The notes: a model not told the origin generated them from the letters alone. DNA of 64,000 nucleotides from Candidatus Hemicellulosilyticus sp. P3 (GCA_001543385.1 LPNH01000011.1:1654-65653), one strand, 5' to 3'; numbered from the stretch's first letter, positions 33,501 through 43,700 are shown. Translations and numbers: made by a program.

Positions 33501-35092
33501 CTGTTGGCATACAGGTAAATGATAAGAAAGAAATTATTGGGTTTACCAATGATGTAACGAAAGAAGTTTTTGGTGATTATAATGCTCGCATTCTTGAAAT
33601 CAACTCCAAGACGGGTCTCTATCCACTCTATATGGCATATTCCATCTTCAAAACCTCGAAGGAAAAAGCTTTCCGAGAGATTCAGCTGACTGGCGAACGT
33701 GGCAAAAGCAAAGATTCAGAAAGCTACATTCATCAAGCTGGAAACGACTTAGAGATTTGGAAGGATGTTCTTCAGGACAATATCTTCGTTGTCTGTCGAA
33801 CAAAGATGGCTGTCAGTATCACTAAACGTACGCTTGCTGGTTTCCGTAAGGACATCCGTATGAACGTTAAGTGTTATAGTAAGGAAATAGAGGTTGGCGA
33901 TCTCATCTCTTCTGGTCTCTTGAAGAAAAACGATGAAGGTGTAACAAAGGAAGATAAGACCTTCTTCTTTAATGGAGAGTCCAAGGTTGACTGTGATATG
34001 ATGACCGTACTACGCGTTAAGCCAGAACTATTCAAAGAAGATGTTGTACAAGGAATAAAATTCTGGCATGTATATAATTCCATTCCAACGAAAAAAGAAG
34101 AAAATATTGATGATATGAAATTTACTGCTATTGTTGGCAATCCGCCATATCAGATTGTAAATCCGAGTGATAATCAAAACCGAAATGCTCCGATTTATCA
34201 TAAGTTTATTCAAGTCGCAACTCAAATGCCAGTTAAGTACTTGTCTATGATTACTCCAGCCCGATGGTACTTTAACAATATCCTTTTAGGAGATTTCTCA
34301 CAGACATTTGTATCTGACACAAGACTTGCATACCTCCATGATTTTACTAATGCCACAGAGTTATTCCCAACTGTTGAGATCAAGAGTGGTGTATGCTATT
34401 TCCTCTGGAATAGAGATTATAATGGGAAGTGTAAAATCGTTGAGAATATAAGTGGAAAAGAGATTCACTCTGAAAGGTTTTTGAAGTCGGAGTATGATGA
34501 GGGCTTTATCCGCTATAGTAAAGCTATACCCATCATTAAAAAAATCAAAGAACGCAATGAAACTTCTTTTTCTTCTATTGTTTCTCCCCAAAATCCTTTT
34601 GGGTTTAACACTGCTGTAAAAGGAGATGAGATGTTTAACAATAATTCTGTTACAATCATTTCAAAGGGGAAAACGGATTTGCAAGAACTATATATTGATA
34701 GAGAAAAAGTTACATTACATCCAGAATGGATTGATCAGGTAAAAATCATTACCTCAAAAGCAGCTGAAGATGGAATTTTGCCAGGAAAGGTAATCACAAA
34801 ATTCTACATCGTTGGAGAAGGGAAGTGCTGTAATGGAACATACATGGTCATTGGACCGTTTGGTCATGATATGAAAAAATGCCAAAATGTTATATCATAT
34901 ATGAAAACAAGATTCTTTAGATTTCTTGTTGGCGTAAAGAAACCAACCCAAGATTTGAAAGACCAAACATTCTCTTTGGTTCCTATGCAAGATTTTTCTG
35001 AATCATGGACGGATCAGAAATTATATGCTAAATATGGAATTATTGACGAAGAACAAGAATATATTGAATCTCTAATTAAACCGATGGAATAA
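30569..35092 (+). CDS. Helicase-Eco57I-type methylase fusion, possible GIY-YIG N-terminus (1507 aa)
   Basis: An SF2 translocase lies at about residues 150-620: MRFGKTLSGLEVAK (Walker A-like, MRFGKT), VDEAHEG (DEAH box), LSLSGTPFNLLD (motif III). The C-terminal third has IVGNPPYQIV (about 1190), the catalytic NPPY of N6-adenine methylases, and ITPARWYF, as in Eco57I-type enzymes. The N-terminus (LLYVLSIDDRKRNNLLKVGE) resembles the Y...KVG core of T5orf172/GIY-YIG nucleases, which would make this a single-chain restriction-modification enzyme; that part is tentative. It is flanked by the M-like subunit and a DUF6078 gene, 12 bp and 1 bp away, consistent with one operon. No separate specificity subunit is seen. 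Confidence 0.82.
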   Translation: MSMKYTITQSRLLYVLSIDDRKRNNLLKVGEVFVDNEVAETNNKQTYSKAVRDILDKRSYMQGKTYHIEYVECTTYNQDTKCYKADDVYRTLTEMEVPSKAFEKIKGEDADIWFAATLFEIQDAIKKIKNGQGASYGAIKFRPEQDKAIQETVAHFRKATGKAFLWNAKMRFGKTLSGLEVAKEMDYKSTLIITHRPVVDKGWHEDFDKIFGDNPDYKYATRMSDDDSSGGDFYQLTKLVDAGKKRLVFFVSMQYLRLSQFVGGKERNFDPLKKAIMEYDWDFVMVDEAHEGIEAAAGIRVMTRLKKENTRILSLSGTPFNLLDKYDEGEIYTWDYVMEQRAKQEWDDKHFGDPNPYAELPRMQILTFTLPKMVRDEARDNNEIFKFHEFFRTWKEEDKQILQNMIDNETSALKKVELQAKLKEIRIGKFVYEGAVRRFLDKLVEESETSQYPFSTDEFRDNFNHTFWLLPGVPEAAALYELLKEHDIFGEENDMFHIVNVAGDGNIEDKDGSALKEVQDAIKKYERTITLSCGKLTTGVSVPEWTAVLCMKGSENTPAATYMQTIFRVQTHAVLNGRQKSDCYVFDFAPDRALTAVAETAKMAVYAQQEKGKKQLKLTQKKEEEHLAAFIKLCPVVSMDEGQMGRHFSANQIFEKLSNVYIERAVRSGYADNSIYNPEQLLNLTPEQEKALGDVRELLGSMPNIGTPEKITISNNGVSSMEGVELVKFIYYLTSENIVPKRPIKADETDENGFPTTKDDNWDDHFCAPSQMYPYVFISNSRLIEGQWTDFSKPILYKQWTDPDKDTDEAKKKREQENKEKRARMSVLRGVAIRIPLLVYGAEINDEDGEEITIDNFASEEIVDQASWDEFMPRGFTKETFNILKDCFDRSIFTGAAKRIRQMVKEADNLNTEDRIAKIATIFSYFHNPDKETVLTPWRVVNMQLSDCLGGWCFYNEQFDAENTVENQYGENIKMPRPVGIQVNDKKEIIGFTNDVTKEVFGDYNARILEINSKTGLYPLYMAYSIFKTSKEKAFREIQLTGERGKSKDSESYIHQAGNDLEIWKDVLQDNIFVVCRTKMAVSITKRTLAGFRKDIRMNVKCYSKEIEVGDLISSGLLKKNDEGVTKEDKTFFFNGESKVDCDMMTVLRVKPELFKEDVVQGIKFWHVYNSIPTKKEENIDDMKFTAIVGNPPYQIVNPSDNQNRNAPIYHKFIQVATQMPVKYLSMITPARWYFNNILLGDFSQTFVSDTRLAYLHDFTNATELFPTVEIKSGVCYFLWNRDYNGKCKIVENISGKEIHSERFLKSEYDEGFIRYSKAIPIIKKIKERNETSFSSIVSPQNPFGFNTAVKGDEMFNNNSVTIISKGKTDLQELYIDREKVTLHPEWIDQVKIITSKAAEDGILPGKVITKFYIVGEGKCCNGTYMVIGPFGHDMKKCQNVISYMKTRFFRFLVGVKKPTQDLKDQTFSLVPMQDFSESWTDQKLYAKYGIIDEEQEYIESLIKPME

Positions 35093-35093
35093 T

Positions 35094-35528
35094 ATGCCGA
35101 AGCGAACTTATACATCCCTGCCCACAGACTATCCTGTCTGCAAGCATGCCGACTGTTCGATGGCAGCCACTTGCTTGCACCAGTTAGCATACCCAACACT
35201 ATTGGGGACTCAGACCTATTTGCGTTTGATCAACCCCCGCATGTGTTCTAAGGATGAGAAATGTAAGTTCTATCGTAATTCCAAGCCCGTGACGTATGCC
35301 CGCGGGTTCACTAATTTCCAAAAGAAGATGTTCCCTGGTCAGTACCAGACGTTCATGACGACGCTTATAGGAAAGTTTGGCCGCAATGCCTATTTTGAGC
35401 GTCGGCGTGGTGAAACAGCACTCTCCCCAAAGGAGCAGGAAATCGTTCTTGCAGCCCTTCGTAAAGCAGGTATAACGGAAGAAATGAAGTTTGATGCGTA
35501 TGAAGAAAATGTGAATTGGTACGATTAA
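35094..35528 (+). CDS. DUF6078-like cysteine-rich protein
   Basis: 144 aa. The N-terminal half carries CKHADCSMAATCLHQLAY and, later, CSKDEKCKFYR, a likely zinc site; the C-terminal half is basic and aromatic (GFTNFQKKMFPGQYQTF, FGRNAYFERRRGE). This pattern matches a small Bacteroidota-specific family (DUF6078) without known function. It begins 1 bp after the methylase stop and may be a DNA-binding accessory of the restriction-modification genes. Three tandem palindromes follow its stop codon. Confidence 0.7.
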   Translation: MPKRTYTSLPTDYPVCKHADCSMAATCLHQLAYPTLLGTQTYLRLINPRMCSKDEKCKFYRNSKPVTYARGFTNFQKKMFPGQYQTFMTTLIGKFGRNAYFERRRGETALSPKEQEIVLAALRKAGITEEMKFDAYEENVNWYD

Positions 35529-35530
35529 CC

Positions 35531-35596
35531 CAGTACTTCAGTTTGAGTACTGTGATACTCCTGTAAGGGTACTACAGTACTTCAACGGGAGTACTG
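35531..35596 (+). repeat. Three tandem 22-bp palindromic units
   Basis: Units at 35531-35552, 35553-35574 and 35575-35596 abut without spacers. Units 1 and 3 are CAGTACT-N8-AGTACTG perfect 7-bp inverted repeats with different loops (TCAGTTTG and TCAACGGG). Unit 2 is a degenerate version (GATACTCC...GGGTACTA). They lie 2 bp after the DUF6078 stop and 31 bp before the KAP-type NTPase. They could be a cooperative operator array for the downstream KAP/HNH genes, or RNA hairpins. No poly-T follows, so a terminator is unlikely. Confidence 0.8.
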
Positions 35597-35627
35597 ACAG
35601 TAAGTAACAAGGAAAGAAACAGTTGAT

Positions 35628-36971
35628 ATGGCAGAAGAACTACGTTTAGATATCAAACCAGAGCTTGAAGACTTTAATAACCATATTAAGATCAACAAGA
35701 ATATTATCCTGTCTGCACCTTTCGGTGATGGGAAAAGCTATATGCTGCAGCAGTTTAAAGAGAAGTATGCTAATCACTATCACTTCATAACGCTTTACCC
35801 TGTCAACTACACTATCGCTGATAATGGTGACATTCTGGAGTACATCAAACGTGATATCATCTTCCAGCTTCTGCGTGATGGTTTGATTTCCGATACTACC
35901 GACTTCTCTACTGTTTGTGGGTCACTTTTCACTGCTGAGAACATCAATGAATTTGTTGATGACATAAGTAACAGCAAGGATAATAGCAGCCTGTTAGGGG
36001 CGGCCCTTAAAGTGCTGATTAAGGCAAAAGAAAAATACGACAGCGAGAAAAAAACAGCTTCAAAACTGTTGTATCATCACCAAAATCATAAAGGTGAGCT
36101 CTACGAAGATGACCTATATACAATGATTATCAAAGCTGGACTGAAGAATCCAAACAAAACCACCGTCCTTATTGTAGAGGATTTGGATAGAGTGGACCCG
36201 GCTCACCTTTTCCGTCTGCTGAATGTGTTCAGTACACAATTCGACCGTCCCTACATAAACGACGATGATTATAAGTCAAGCAACAAGTTTGGGTTCAACA
36301 AGACCATTCTAGTGATGGACTACGAACAGACAGAGTTGCTTTACGAGCATTTCTATGGGAACAAAGCAGGGTATCACGGTTATATGAGTAAACTGATGAC
36401 GACCCAGCCCTATCGATTTGACATCAAACAGAAAGCTCAAGACTTTCTATATCATCACATCGTAAAGGATGTCGGCGTGAGCGAGGTCGGATTTGAATGC
36501 TTCACTCAGATAAAAAAGAAGATAAAAGCTTTGTCTGTTAGGGAAGTTGTGGCTGTACTCAGTGCCGACATTAGCAGCTTTATCAAAGTACATTCGCTGA
36601 ACATGTATAATGGTGAACCATACTCCACCGTAGGGGGAGCCACAAAATGCCTGTTCTACATGCAACTTTTAGGTTGCAGTATGGAAGACTTTAAGATGGC
36701 CTTCCTCAGTCAACAACAAGACAGGACAACACTCTTAAAACTGCTCGCACCTTTTATCCTTGAACATGCACGAGAACGCGAATTCGAGGTGAGATACTCT
36801 AATGGCGAATTGAATAGCTCCAACTCCTATACAATTCTTTTGAAGGACGACGGAGAAATATCCGTTAGCAAAACCTTTAAAGTAAGTGAAGGTAGGCCTA
36901 ATGACCAGCCAACTCTCGAAAAGGCTATACAACAAATGATTGATTGTACCTATTGTAAAGGAATGAAATAA
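35628..36971 (+). CDS. KAP-like P-loop NTPase
   Basis: 447 aa. Walker A-like APFGDGKSYML (about residues 31-41) and Walker B TVLIVEDLDRVDP (about 180-192) fit the KAP/STAND-like P-loop family, in which the D-rich Walker B is typical. There are no membrane segments in the inserted region, unlike classic KAP proteins. The C-terminal half is helical. It is 1 bp from the HNH gene, implying a two-gene ATPase-nuclease unit of the kind seen in several defence systems (Septu pairs an ATPase with an HNH, but with a different ATPase family). The tandem palindromes directly upstream suggest its own regulation. Confidence 0.78.
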   Translation: MAEELRLDIKPELEDFNNHIKINKNIILSAPFGDGKSYMLQQFKEKYANHYHFITLYPVNYTIADNGDILEYIKRDIIFQLLRDGLISDTTDFSTVCGSLFTAENINEFVDDISNSKDNSSLLGAALKVLIKAKEKYDSEKKTASKLLYHHQNHKGELYEDDLYTMIIKAGLKNPNKTTVLIVEDLDRVDPAHLFRLLNVFSTQFDRPYINDDDYKSSNKFGFNKTILVMDYEQTELLYEHFYGNKAGYHGYMSKLMTTQPYRFDIKQKAQDFLYHHIVKDVGVSEVGFECFTQIKKKIKALSVREVVAVLSADISSFIKVHSLNMYNGEPYSTVGGATKCLFYMQLLGCSMEDFKMAFLSQQQDRTTLLKLLAPFILEHAREREFEVRYSNGELNSSNSYTILLKDDGEISVSKTFKVSEGRPNDQPTLEKAIQQMIDCTYCKGMK

Positions 36972-36972
36972 T

Positions 36973-37752
36973 ATGGAGAGGATGCCGATAGATAAACTGC
37001 ATGAGCTTTTCCACCGCTATCTGATGGGAAAGTTCGATGGCGATGTGGCTGAAGTTCAGGTATTCATGGAAACAGCAGAAGAGGTGCTACCCTTTACGTT
37101 AAACGAATACTTTGGCACAAGCTACACCACCATCTACGATCTTCAAGACGAGAACGAGATTGAATCCCTGCGCAAGAAAATCAAGGCTCATACGGTATTA
37201 AAGAACATTGACCGCCGCGAGGAACCTCGCTATACGGAAGTACTGAAATGGTACAGACTGTTCATCAAATCTTTAGAGAGCAGTCCAACACCGGTCCTGG
37301 TACCAGGCGAAGGAGTGCCTAGCAGCGACGAAGACACTTTCCACGGTGTTCAAGAGAAAGCTTCAGAGCGGACTACTACCTTCACCACCATATATCTGGA
37401 AGGTGAAGCAGCCATGCAGCAGCCCAAGGAAATACGCCTTCGTAATCAGCATCTTAAAGAGGCTTGCAAAGCATATTTCAGGGAGCTGCATCATGGAAGA
37501 CTGGTTTGTGAGTGTTGCGGTTTCGACTTTGAAAAGGCATACGGCAAGGTTGGTGAAGACTATATAGAGATTCACCACAGATCCCCATTCTCACAAACAG
37601 AAGGAGAACATCCTGTAAGTGCCATCACCGACCTTGTTCCTCTGTGTAGTAACTGCCATTCTATGATACATAAGGCAGCAAAAGGGCAAGGGACTTGTAT
37701 CTCAGTGGAAGAACTGCAAGAACTATATAAGGGTATCAAATACAACGAATGA
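36973..37752 (+). CDS. HNH endonuclease
   Basis: 259 aa. The C-terminal HNH module has CECCGFDF, EIHHRSPF (catalytic His pair), LVPLCSNCHSMIHK (zinc Cys and final His). The N-terminal 130 residues are helical and unrelated to known nucleases, and may contact the KAP-like partner. It starts 1 bp after the KAP gene and overlaps the DruH-like gene by 4 bp (ATGA), so KAP, HNH, DruH and DruE appear to form one operon. Confidence 0.88.
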   Translation: MERMPIDKLHELFHRYLMGKFDGDVAEVQVFMETAEEVLPFTLNEYFGTSYTTIYDLQDENEIESLRKKIKAHTVLKNIDRREEPRYTEVLKWYRLFIKSLESSPTPVLVPGEGVPSSDEDTFHGVQEKASERTTTFTTIYLEGEAAMQQPKEIRLRNQHLKEACKAYFRELHHGRLVCECCGFDFEKAYGKVGEDYIEIHHRSPFSQTEGEHPVSAITDLVPLCSNCHSMIHKAAKGQGTCISVEELQELYKGIKYNE

Positions 37753-40727
37753 CTATGCAGCAGACGCAAGAAGACATCCAATTACTGCAATGCCTGACAA
37801 TAAGGAGAGAGCAGCTACGGCAGGGAATACTTCACGGTAGGCCCTACGTATGGGAACTCCGACTGTCGCTTGACGAGTTCTGTGTCTTGGAATCGGCCAT
37901 TAATAATAGCATCTCCTCCCATGCAGGAAAACATGATCACCTGCTGACGGAGGAATTTGCCGTTATTGTAGTGATGTATCTCGCAGAGTGGTATAAGCGC
38001 TTTTATAAGGGTGCTGAAACAATGGATGAGAACAAGATTCTTGCGCTGAATACAGAGGAGTTAAAAAGACTCTATGAGTTGGCTGAAATAGACAAAAATA
38101 CCTTTGTCTATAATGCCTCTAAGAACCCTGATAAGACTTCATATCGTTGGCAGGAGTCACTGCAGGTGTTGGGCGGTCTGGCTGTGCAGGCAGAGCTGAA
38201 ACGCGATGAGAACGACAAGCTGTTGTCACAGTTATGCAAGATCTTCCATGGTGAGGATATAGAGCTTGATGACTTGAAAGACAGAAACCGTGCAGTAGCC
38301 TTCCAAGAGTCAATAGCTCGTCAGCATAGTCTATATGAATACCTGAAGTGTATTCTGGAGAAGGACGAGCGAGGTCGTCGCAACCTGCCGTTTGCATTAT
38401 CAGACACCAAGAATGAAGATACCTATATACCCCAGCTGATTCGCAAGATAGAGGAAGCTGACCAGATAGCCAAGAAACACAAGTTTGACTTCGAGTGGAT
38501 TATCAGCTATTCTGCCAGCCGTAACCAGATGGTTCGTCATCTGAAGGTGAAGCTGAAGCCGGAAGTTATTGGTGGTGGCAAGAAACAATACATTGGCTAT
38601 GACCGTCTGCGCCAACCTGAATGGGGCATAGAACATCCAGAAAATGTGGGCCGCATACGTTTCTATCTGCGATTCAAGAATGGTAAATTCTACGTCCAGA
38701 AGGAAGGAAAGCAAGATGAACCGCTGTTCAAGTATGACAATACAGGTAGCGAACGTACCGGCTTCCTTTCTATCAACAAGGAGGATGAAAATACCTATAC
38801 GAATGTGCCTGTAAGCCGTTTCGATAAGGTAGAAATGGTGATGCAGTATGACGATAAGTGCCATGTGGTACAGGTGCTGGAGGTTAAAGACTATATGCAG
38901 GTTTATGCACTGCCCAAGAAATCGACAACGTTCACCAATCGTCGCAACTCTCAGGCTGCTACCGTAGTTATCTTCTCATCAGCCTACCACCTTACAGAGG
39001 AGTATAAAAACCTGCCTGTAGTTTATGCACACTATCGCAACGGAGAGCAGACAAGTGAGGATTACTGTTGGTGTCCCATCAATGACAAGGTGATTATTGC
39101 CGATAGTGACGGACATGAGGTAACACCACCATTCTTCAATCGAAATGGATTGTATCAGGTGGTTACCAGAAAGTACCTGAAAACCATCAAATATAAGGAG
39201 AACGTTTATGTGCTCTACCAGTATATTGATGCCGACTATGATGAAGACGAGTTTCAGAGTGATGACCTGCCTGTGCTTTTTGGCCGAAACGGACTGGAAG
39301 TACGTCACTATCCTACAAGACAGTCAGGCGAAGGAATGCCTTTAACAGACTATGATTTGGAGTGGCTAAAGGATGGCCGCTATGTGGACTGGGACAAGGA
39401 AGAGCCGAAACAAGGAGCCATCAAGTTGCGTGTAACGGTGAAGGGCATTGTCTTCAATCCCAAAGTATATTATGTTCCCTTTGCACCTGCTGACGCCAGT
39501 CAGCCGCCAATCTGGCGAGACTTTGAGCATATGCGCATCTGCACAGCCCTTGATGGAGTTGAAGACATCCAGGATGACATCAAGAAGTTACTGGAAGGAG
39601 AAGAGACAGAAGATACGAAGCAGCTGATGATTGGCACAGAAAAAGCCAAGATTTTAGTGGATGTTTATCGTCCTGTAATTGTTCGCGAACTGTCTCAAAA
39701 GAAATCTAATGACGAGACAAGCCATGTCATTAGCTACTATCAGAAGGATGAAGATATTCATATCCCGCTGATTGACTGCGAACAGTTCTCTGTACGAGAT
39801 TTTTCTGAGAATGGTGTCATGGAGTATCAGGTGAAGAGCCGTAGCACAGTTTATTATAACTTCCCGACCTTCAACCAGACCAGCTTTAATGCAGGGATGT
39901 ACACAGAGGAATATGCAGCTAAGGAACTAACTCCTGAGATACCGCTGGAGTATTTGAAAATCTATATGACCAAACCACAGGATGAGTTAAAAGAACTCTA
40001 TGCCTGGGATTACAAGAGTGAACCAAGGCCTGTGGAAAGTCCCAATGAACTGACGGAGGAAGGCATCGTCTTCCAAAGTCTGATAGAAAATGACTCGCCT
40101 CGTGACTACTCTATGCCTACTATCAAGAAAGGAAAAGGTGGTTGGGGTGGTAAGAAGAGTGTGGTCATTATTGACCCGCTGAACTGTTTTGAAACAGTGG
40201 CATCCCACAAGACATACTTTTTCCTGTTTAACCCGCTTATCAAGGTGATTGCGGGAAGGGCACAAATTAAGGATATCCTGTTGCCACTGATGAAGAAAAG
40301 AAAATACAAGCTCGACGAAACGGACATAGAGAATCTTTATAGGTTTGCGATGCAGTTCCATTTTGACTGGATGCTGCTGCCACGAGACCTGTGGAAAAAT
40401 GAAATAGATGCATTCACAAGTTCTGACGAGGAGCGGGAGCATATAACAGAAACCGTTATGCAGTTCTTCAGCAAAACCCCAAAATGTACTGATGAACGAG
40501 AGCAGGCTATGCTCAAAGAGTTCATTGGGAAATATTGGACATTTGGGGCTTTTCCTAAAGTTGAGGAAACGGCAGCTGTGGCACTTCGTCTGATTAAAGA
40601 CGATCCTGAAGCATTGGGTAAGTTAACAGAGAAGGACTTCCTGAAGTTGTACGACGAATGTAAGTTCAAGTTCAGCGAAATGAGTAAGGCGGTAGAGAAA
40701 ATAGAAACTAATGATTCCACGATATGA
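37749..40727 (+). CDS. DruH-like protein (Druantia type III), 992 aa
   Basis: No enzymatic motif is evident; the protein is rich in charged beta-strands (e.g. LRFKNGKFYVQKEGKQDEPL). It is called DruH-like because it is a ~1000-aa protein overlapping, by 4 bp, a 2134-aa DUF1998 helicase of DruE type; Druantia type III consists of just druH and druE. The identification rests on context and size, since I cannot align it to DruH. A methylase, DruA or DruM is absent. The second Met (MQQTQEDI, 2 codons in) is an alternative start. Confidence 0.55.
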   Translation: MTMQQTQEDIQLLQCLTIRREQLRQGILHGRPYVWELRLSLDEFCVLESAINNSISSHAGKHDHLLTEEFAVIVVMYLAEWYKRFYKGAETMDENKILALNTEELKRLYELAEIDKNTFVYNASKNPDKTSYRWQESLQVLGGLAVQAELKRDENDKLLSQLCKIFHGEDIELDDLKDRNRAVAFQESIARQHSLYEYLKCILEKDERGRRNLPFALSDTKNEDTYIPQLIRKIEEADQIAKKHKFDFEWIISYSASRNQMVRHLKVKLKPEVIGGGKKQYIGYDRLRQPEWGIEHPENVGRIRFYLRFKNGKFYVQKEGKQDEPLFKYDNTGSERTGFLSINKEDENTYTNVPVSRFDKVEMVMQYDDKCHVVQVLEVKDYMQVYALPKKSTTFTNRRNSQAATVVIFSSAYHLTEEYKNLPVVYAHYRNGEQTSEDYCWCPINDKVIIADSDGHEVTPPFFNRNGLYQVVTRKYLKTIKYKENVYVLYQYIDADYDEDEFQSDDLPVLFGRNGLEVRHYPTRQSGEGMPLTDYDLEWLKDGRYVDWDKEEPKQGAIKLRVTVKGIVFNPKVYYVPFAPADASQPPIWRDFEHMRICTALDGVEDIQDDIKKLLEGEETEDTKQLMIGTEKAKILVDVYRPVIVRELSQKKSNDETSHVISYYQKDEDIHIPLIDCEQFSVRDFSENGVMEYQVKSRSTVYYNFPTFNQTSFNAGMYTEEYAAKELTPEIPLEYLKIYMTKPQDELKELYAWDYKSEPRPVESPNELTEEGIVFQSLIENDSPRDYSMPTIKKGKGGWGGKKSVVIIDPLNCFETVASHKTYFFLFNPLIKVIAGRAQIKDILLPLMKKRKYKLDETDIENLYRFAMQFHFDWMLLPRDLWKNEIDAFTSSDEEREHITETVMQFFSKTPKCTDEREQAMLKEFIGKYWTFGAFPKVEETAAVALRLIKDDPEALGKLTEKDFLKLYDECKFKFSEMSKAVEKIETNDSTI

Positions 40728-43700
40728 AGCAGAAGTTTAGATTTGCAGAACTGTACAGAAAGAACAGGACGGCAGTAGAGAAAACACTGTCGGCTATGTG
40801 GTGTGGTGAAGCACGAAACGAAAGCCAGAAGGGTTATATCAGTCAGTTGACAAAGCTCATACCAGAGGTCTTTGCTCCCAAGGATGCAATGCCGTTGGTA
40901 CAGTGCATGAACAACTATGAAGCGGTCTATCCTGAGCACGAGGCCGAAGCAGAGGAGATGCTTGGAACGCTTTGGAAGAAAACACTTCCCCCCAGGGAGA
41001 CATATAAGCCCTACGAGCATCAGTACCAATGCTGGAAGACATTGCTGAAGGGAAAAACGCCCGATGGAATGAATATGAGTATCGTGGTAACCACAGGTAC
41101 AGGCTCTGGTAAAACGGAGTGTTTCATGCTGCCATTGGTACAAGACTTGATTGATAACTTTGTGCCCGAAGAGGTACAGGCTATCTTCCTCTATCCCCTC
41201 AATGCACTGATGGAAGACCAAAAGGTGCGTATGGAGAAGTTATTGGAAGGTACTGAACTGAAGTTTGCGGTCTATAATGGTGATATGCCGCAGTGCATTC
41301 CTTCACCAGAAGATCCCAGCTATAAGAAGGTGATGCGAAAGGTGGATGCTATTAGAGGAATCACTCGTGATGAGCAGGGGAATATCACAGAGACCAAGTT
41401 CAAGCATGTCATAGCAACCCGCGAGGAATTGCGGCAGCATCCAGCAAATATCCTGTTGACCAATCCCACAATGCTGGAGTATATCTTACTGAGAGAGAAG
41501 GACAGAAATCTGATTAAGGAAGAGAAGAAGACGTTACGCTGGATTGCTCTTGACGAGACTCACACCTATACTGGTGCAGGAGCGGCAGAAATAGCCATGC
41601 TGATTAGACGTGTGCTGATGGCCTATGGTGTTACGACCAATGATGTTAGATTCGCCACATCCTCTGCTACCATCGGCAAGAGTGGTGATGAAAAGGCAAA
41701 GGAAGAACTAAGAGAATTTATTGCCAATATTACTGGTTTGCAGGTTAATCAGGTGCGATTCGTTGACGGTAAGCGTAAAGGACAGGATGCGCTGCCAGAG
41801 AAAGATAAAGGATACTGGATGCGCTTGATGAACGAGAACAAAGACGGCTACCTGCGTCTTGACGAACTAATTACGGAAGGAGAATCGGTTGAAGAGAAAC
41901 TGGAGAGGCTGGACGCCATGTGTCAGACCGCGGAGGATCAAGGATTGGAAGACCTGCGAGTGAAGGTGCATTATTTCTATCGTGTTCCTAATCACGGTCT
42001 GTTTGTTGACATCTCCGATCCCCACTATAAAGAGGACGGCAGCTTCAAGATTTATACTGAGAACATGCCTGATGACACTCCTGGAACAGCACCCCTACTC
42101 GAAATGAGCCGCTGTAAGCATTGTGGTGAGTATGTGGCCATCGCAGAAGAAGTGAAGCTGGATGATGGTATTGCTTTCAGTCCTATTACAATGGATGATA
42201 GCGACATGTTCGACCTTGACAGTACCGAAGAAACAGGCAAAACCTATTACATATTCGGTACATCAAACAGTGATGATACGGGCTTTGATAACAACGCCCC
42301 ATATATAATAAAAGGTAATAGAATGCTTAATGTGACAGCAGGGAACCCTGCAGGACCAGGCTGGCACGTTATAGCAAATACACAATGTCAGTGTCCTTAC
42401 TGTGGCACCAAACTTACGAAACAGGCAAAGCCGGATGAAGAGAATCCAGATCAGACCATACAGGATGAGGAAGATTCGAAGAAATTGCAGAAGTTTAGAA
42501 TTGCTTCTGACTTTGTATCAAGACTGATTGCACCATCTACCCTCGATCTGATGACTGAGGCTAAGCCAAAGGACGAAAAGAAAGTCTCGCTTCATAAAGG
42601 GCAGCAGTTTATTAGTTTCGTGGATAGCCGACAGTCAGCTGCGCAATCCACTATCAAGCAAAATCTGGAAGAAGAACGTTTGTGGGTTTATGGAACCATC
42701 TTCCATGAACTGTGTCGTATGGCTACAGCAGGGACCATGACATTGGATGAAGCCAAGAAATATTACGAAGGCGTTTTCAATACTGCTACATCGCGAGCCG
42801 AAAGACGCGCCGCTGATGATATGTTGGAGATATTGGAAGGTAACGATCAAGAGGCCATTAACAAGATTTTGGCAGACTTGAAACCCAACAATTTCCTCTC
42901 ATGGCAAGATATCCTTGATGTGCTGTTGAACGACAGATTGGCCGATACCTTTTGCCAGCAGTTTGCAGAACGTTCAGAACTAAGTCCAGAACTGGATGAT
43001 GATGGAAATATACGTCCTGAGACCAAGCGTAAGTACATCCTTGCGATTATGGTTCAATATCTGTCAAAACGTCCATTGACGGCGGCAGCACCTGAAACAA
43101 TGGGACTATTCACTTCTTATTTTGTTCAACTAAAAGATGCTTTAACCTCAAAACTTCCTGATGCAGTGGAACTGTTTAACGGCAAGTTGGATGATGAGAA
43201 TAGGATTACAAAGAAAGACTGGCACGGATTGATGCAGATATTCTTGGACTACACTGTTCGTTCAAACGAGTCTGTTTTCCTGAAGATGGATGACTTAGAC
43301 CCAATGGACATCTTCCAATGTGTACGTTTTGCTACACAGAAAGAGCGCCGTCGTCCTGTTCACAAGCCAACTGTAAGGGAAAAGGGGCCAAATCGTTCAC
43401 GTATTATCCGACTGTTAGCTAAACTCATTGCTAACGACAAGCATATAACCATCAACAACGCTATCAGTGGTTATAAGCAGCAAATTCAGGACGTGATTGA
43501 TTGCATGTGGAACGAGCTGACACTGAAATATGAACTATTGGAGCATAGTACACACTATGATGATGAACTGAGACAACATGTCAAGGATAAAGATGAGATA
43601 GTCAACGATATTCACCTGACCCCATATCGTTTGAATTTGGCAAAGATAGGCTTCAAACTTTATGATGATGTTTATCTCTGTGATACGAATGCAAGCAGCG

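Noticed and set aside
35531-35596. Rho-independent terminators
   Set aside because: Stems are not followed by a T-tract and there are three tandem units.
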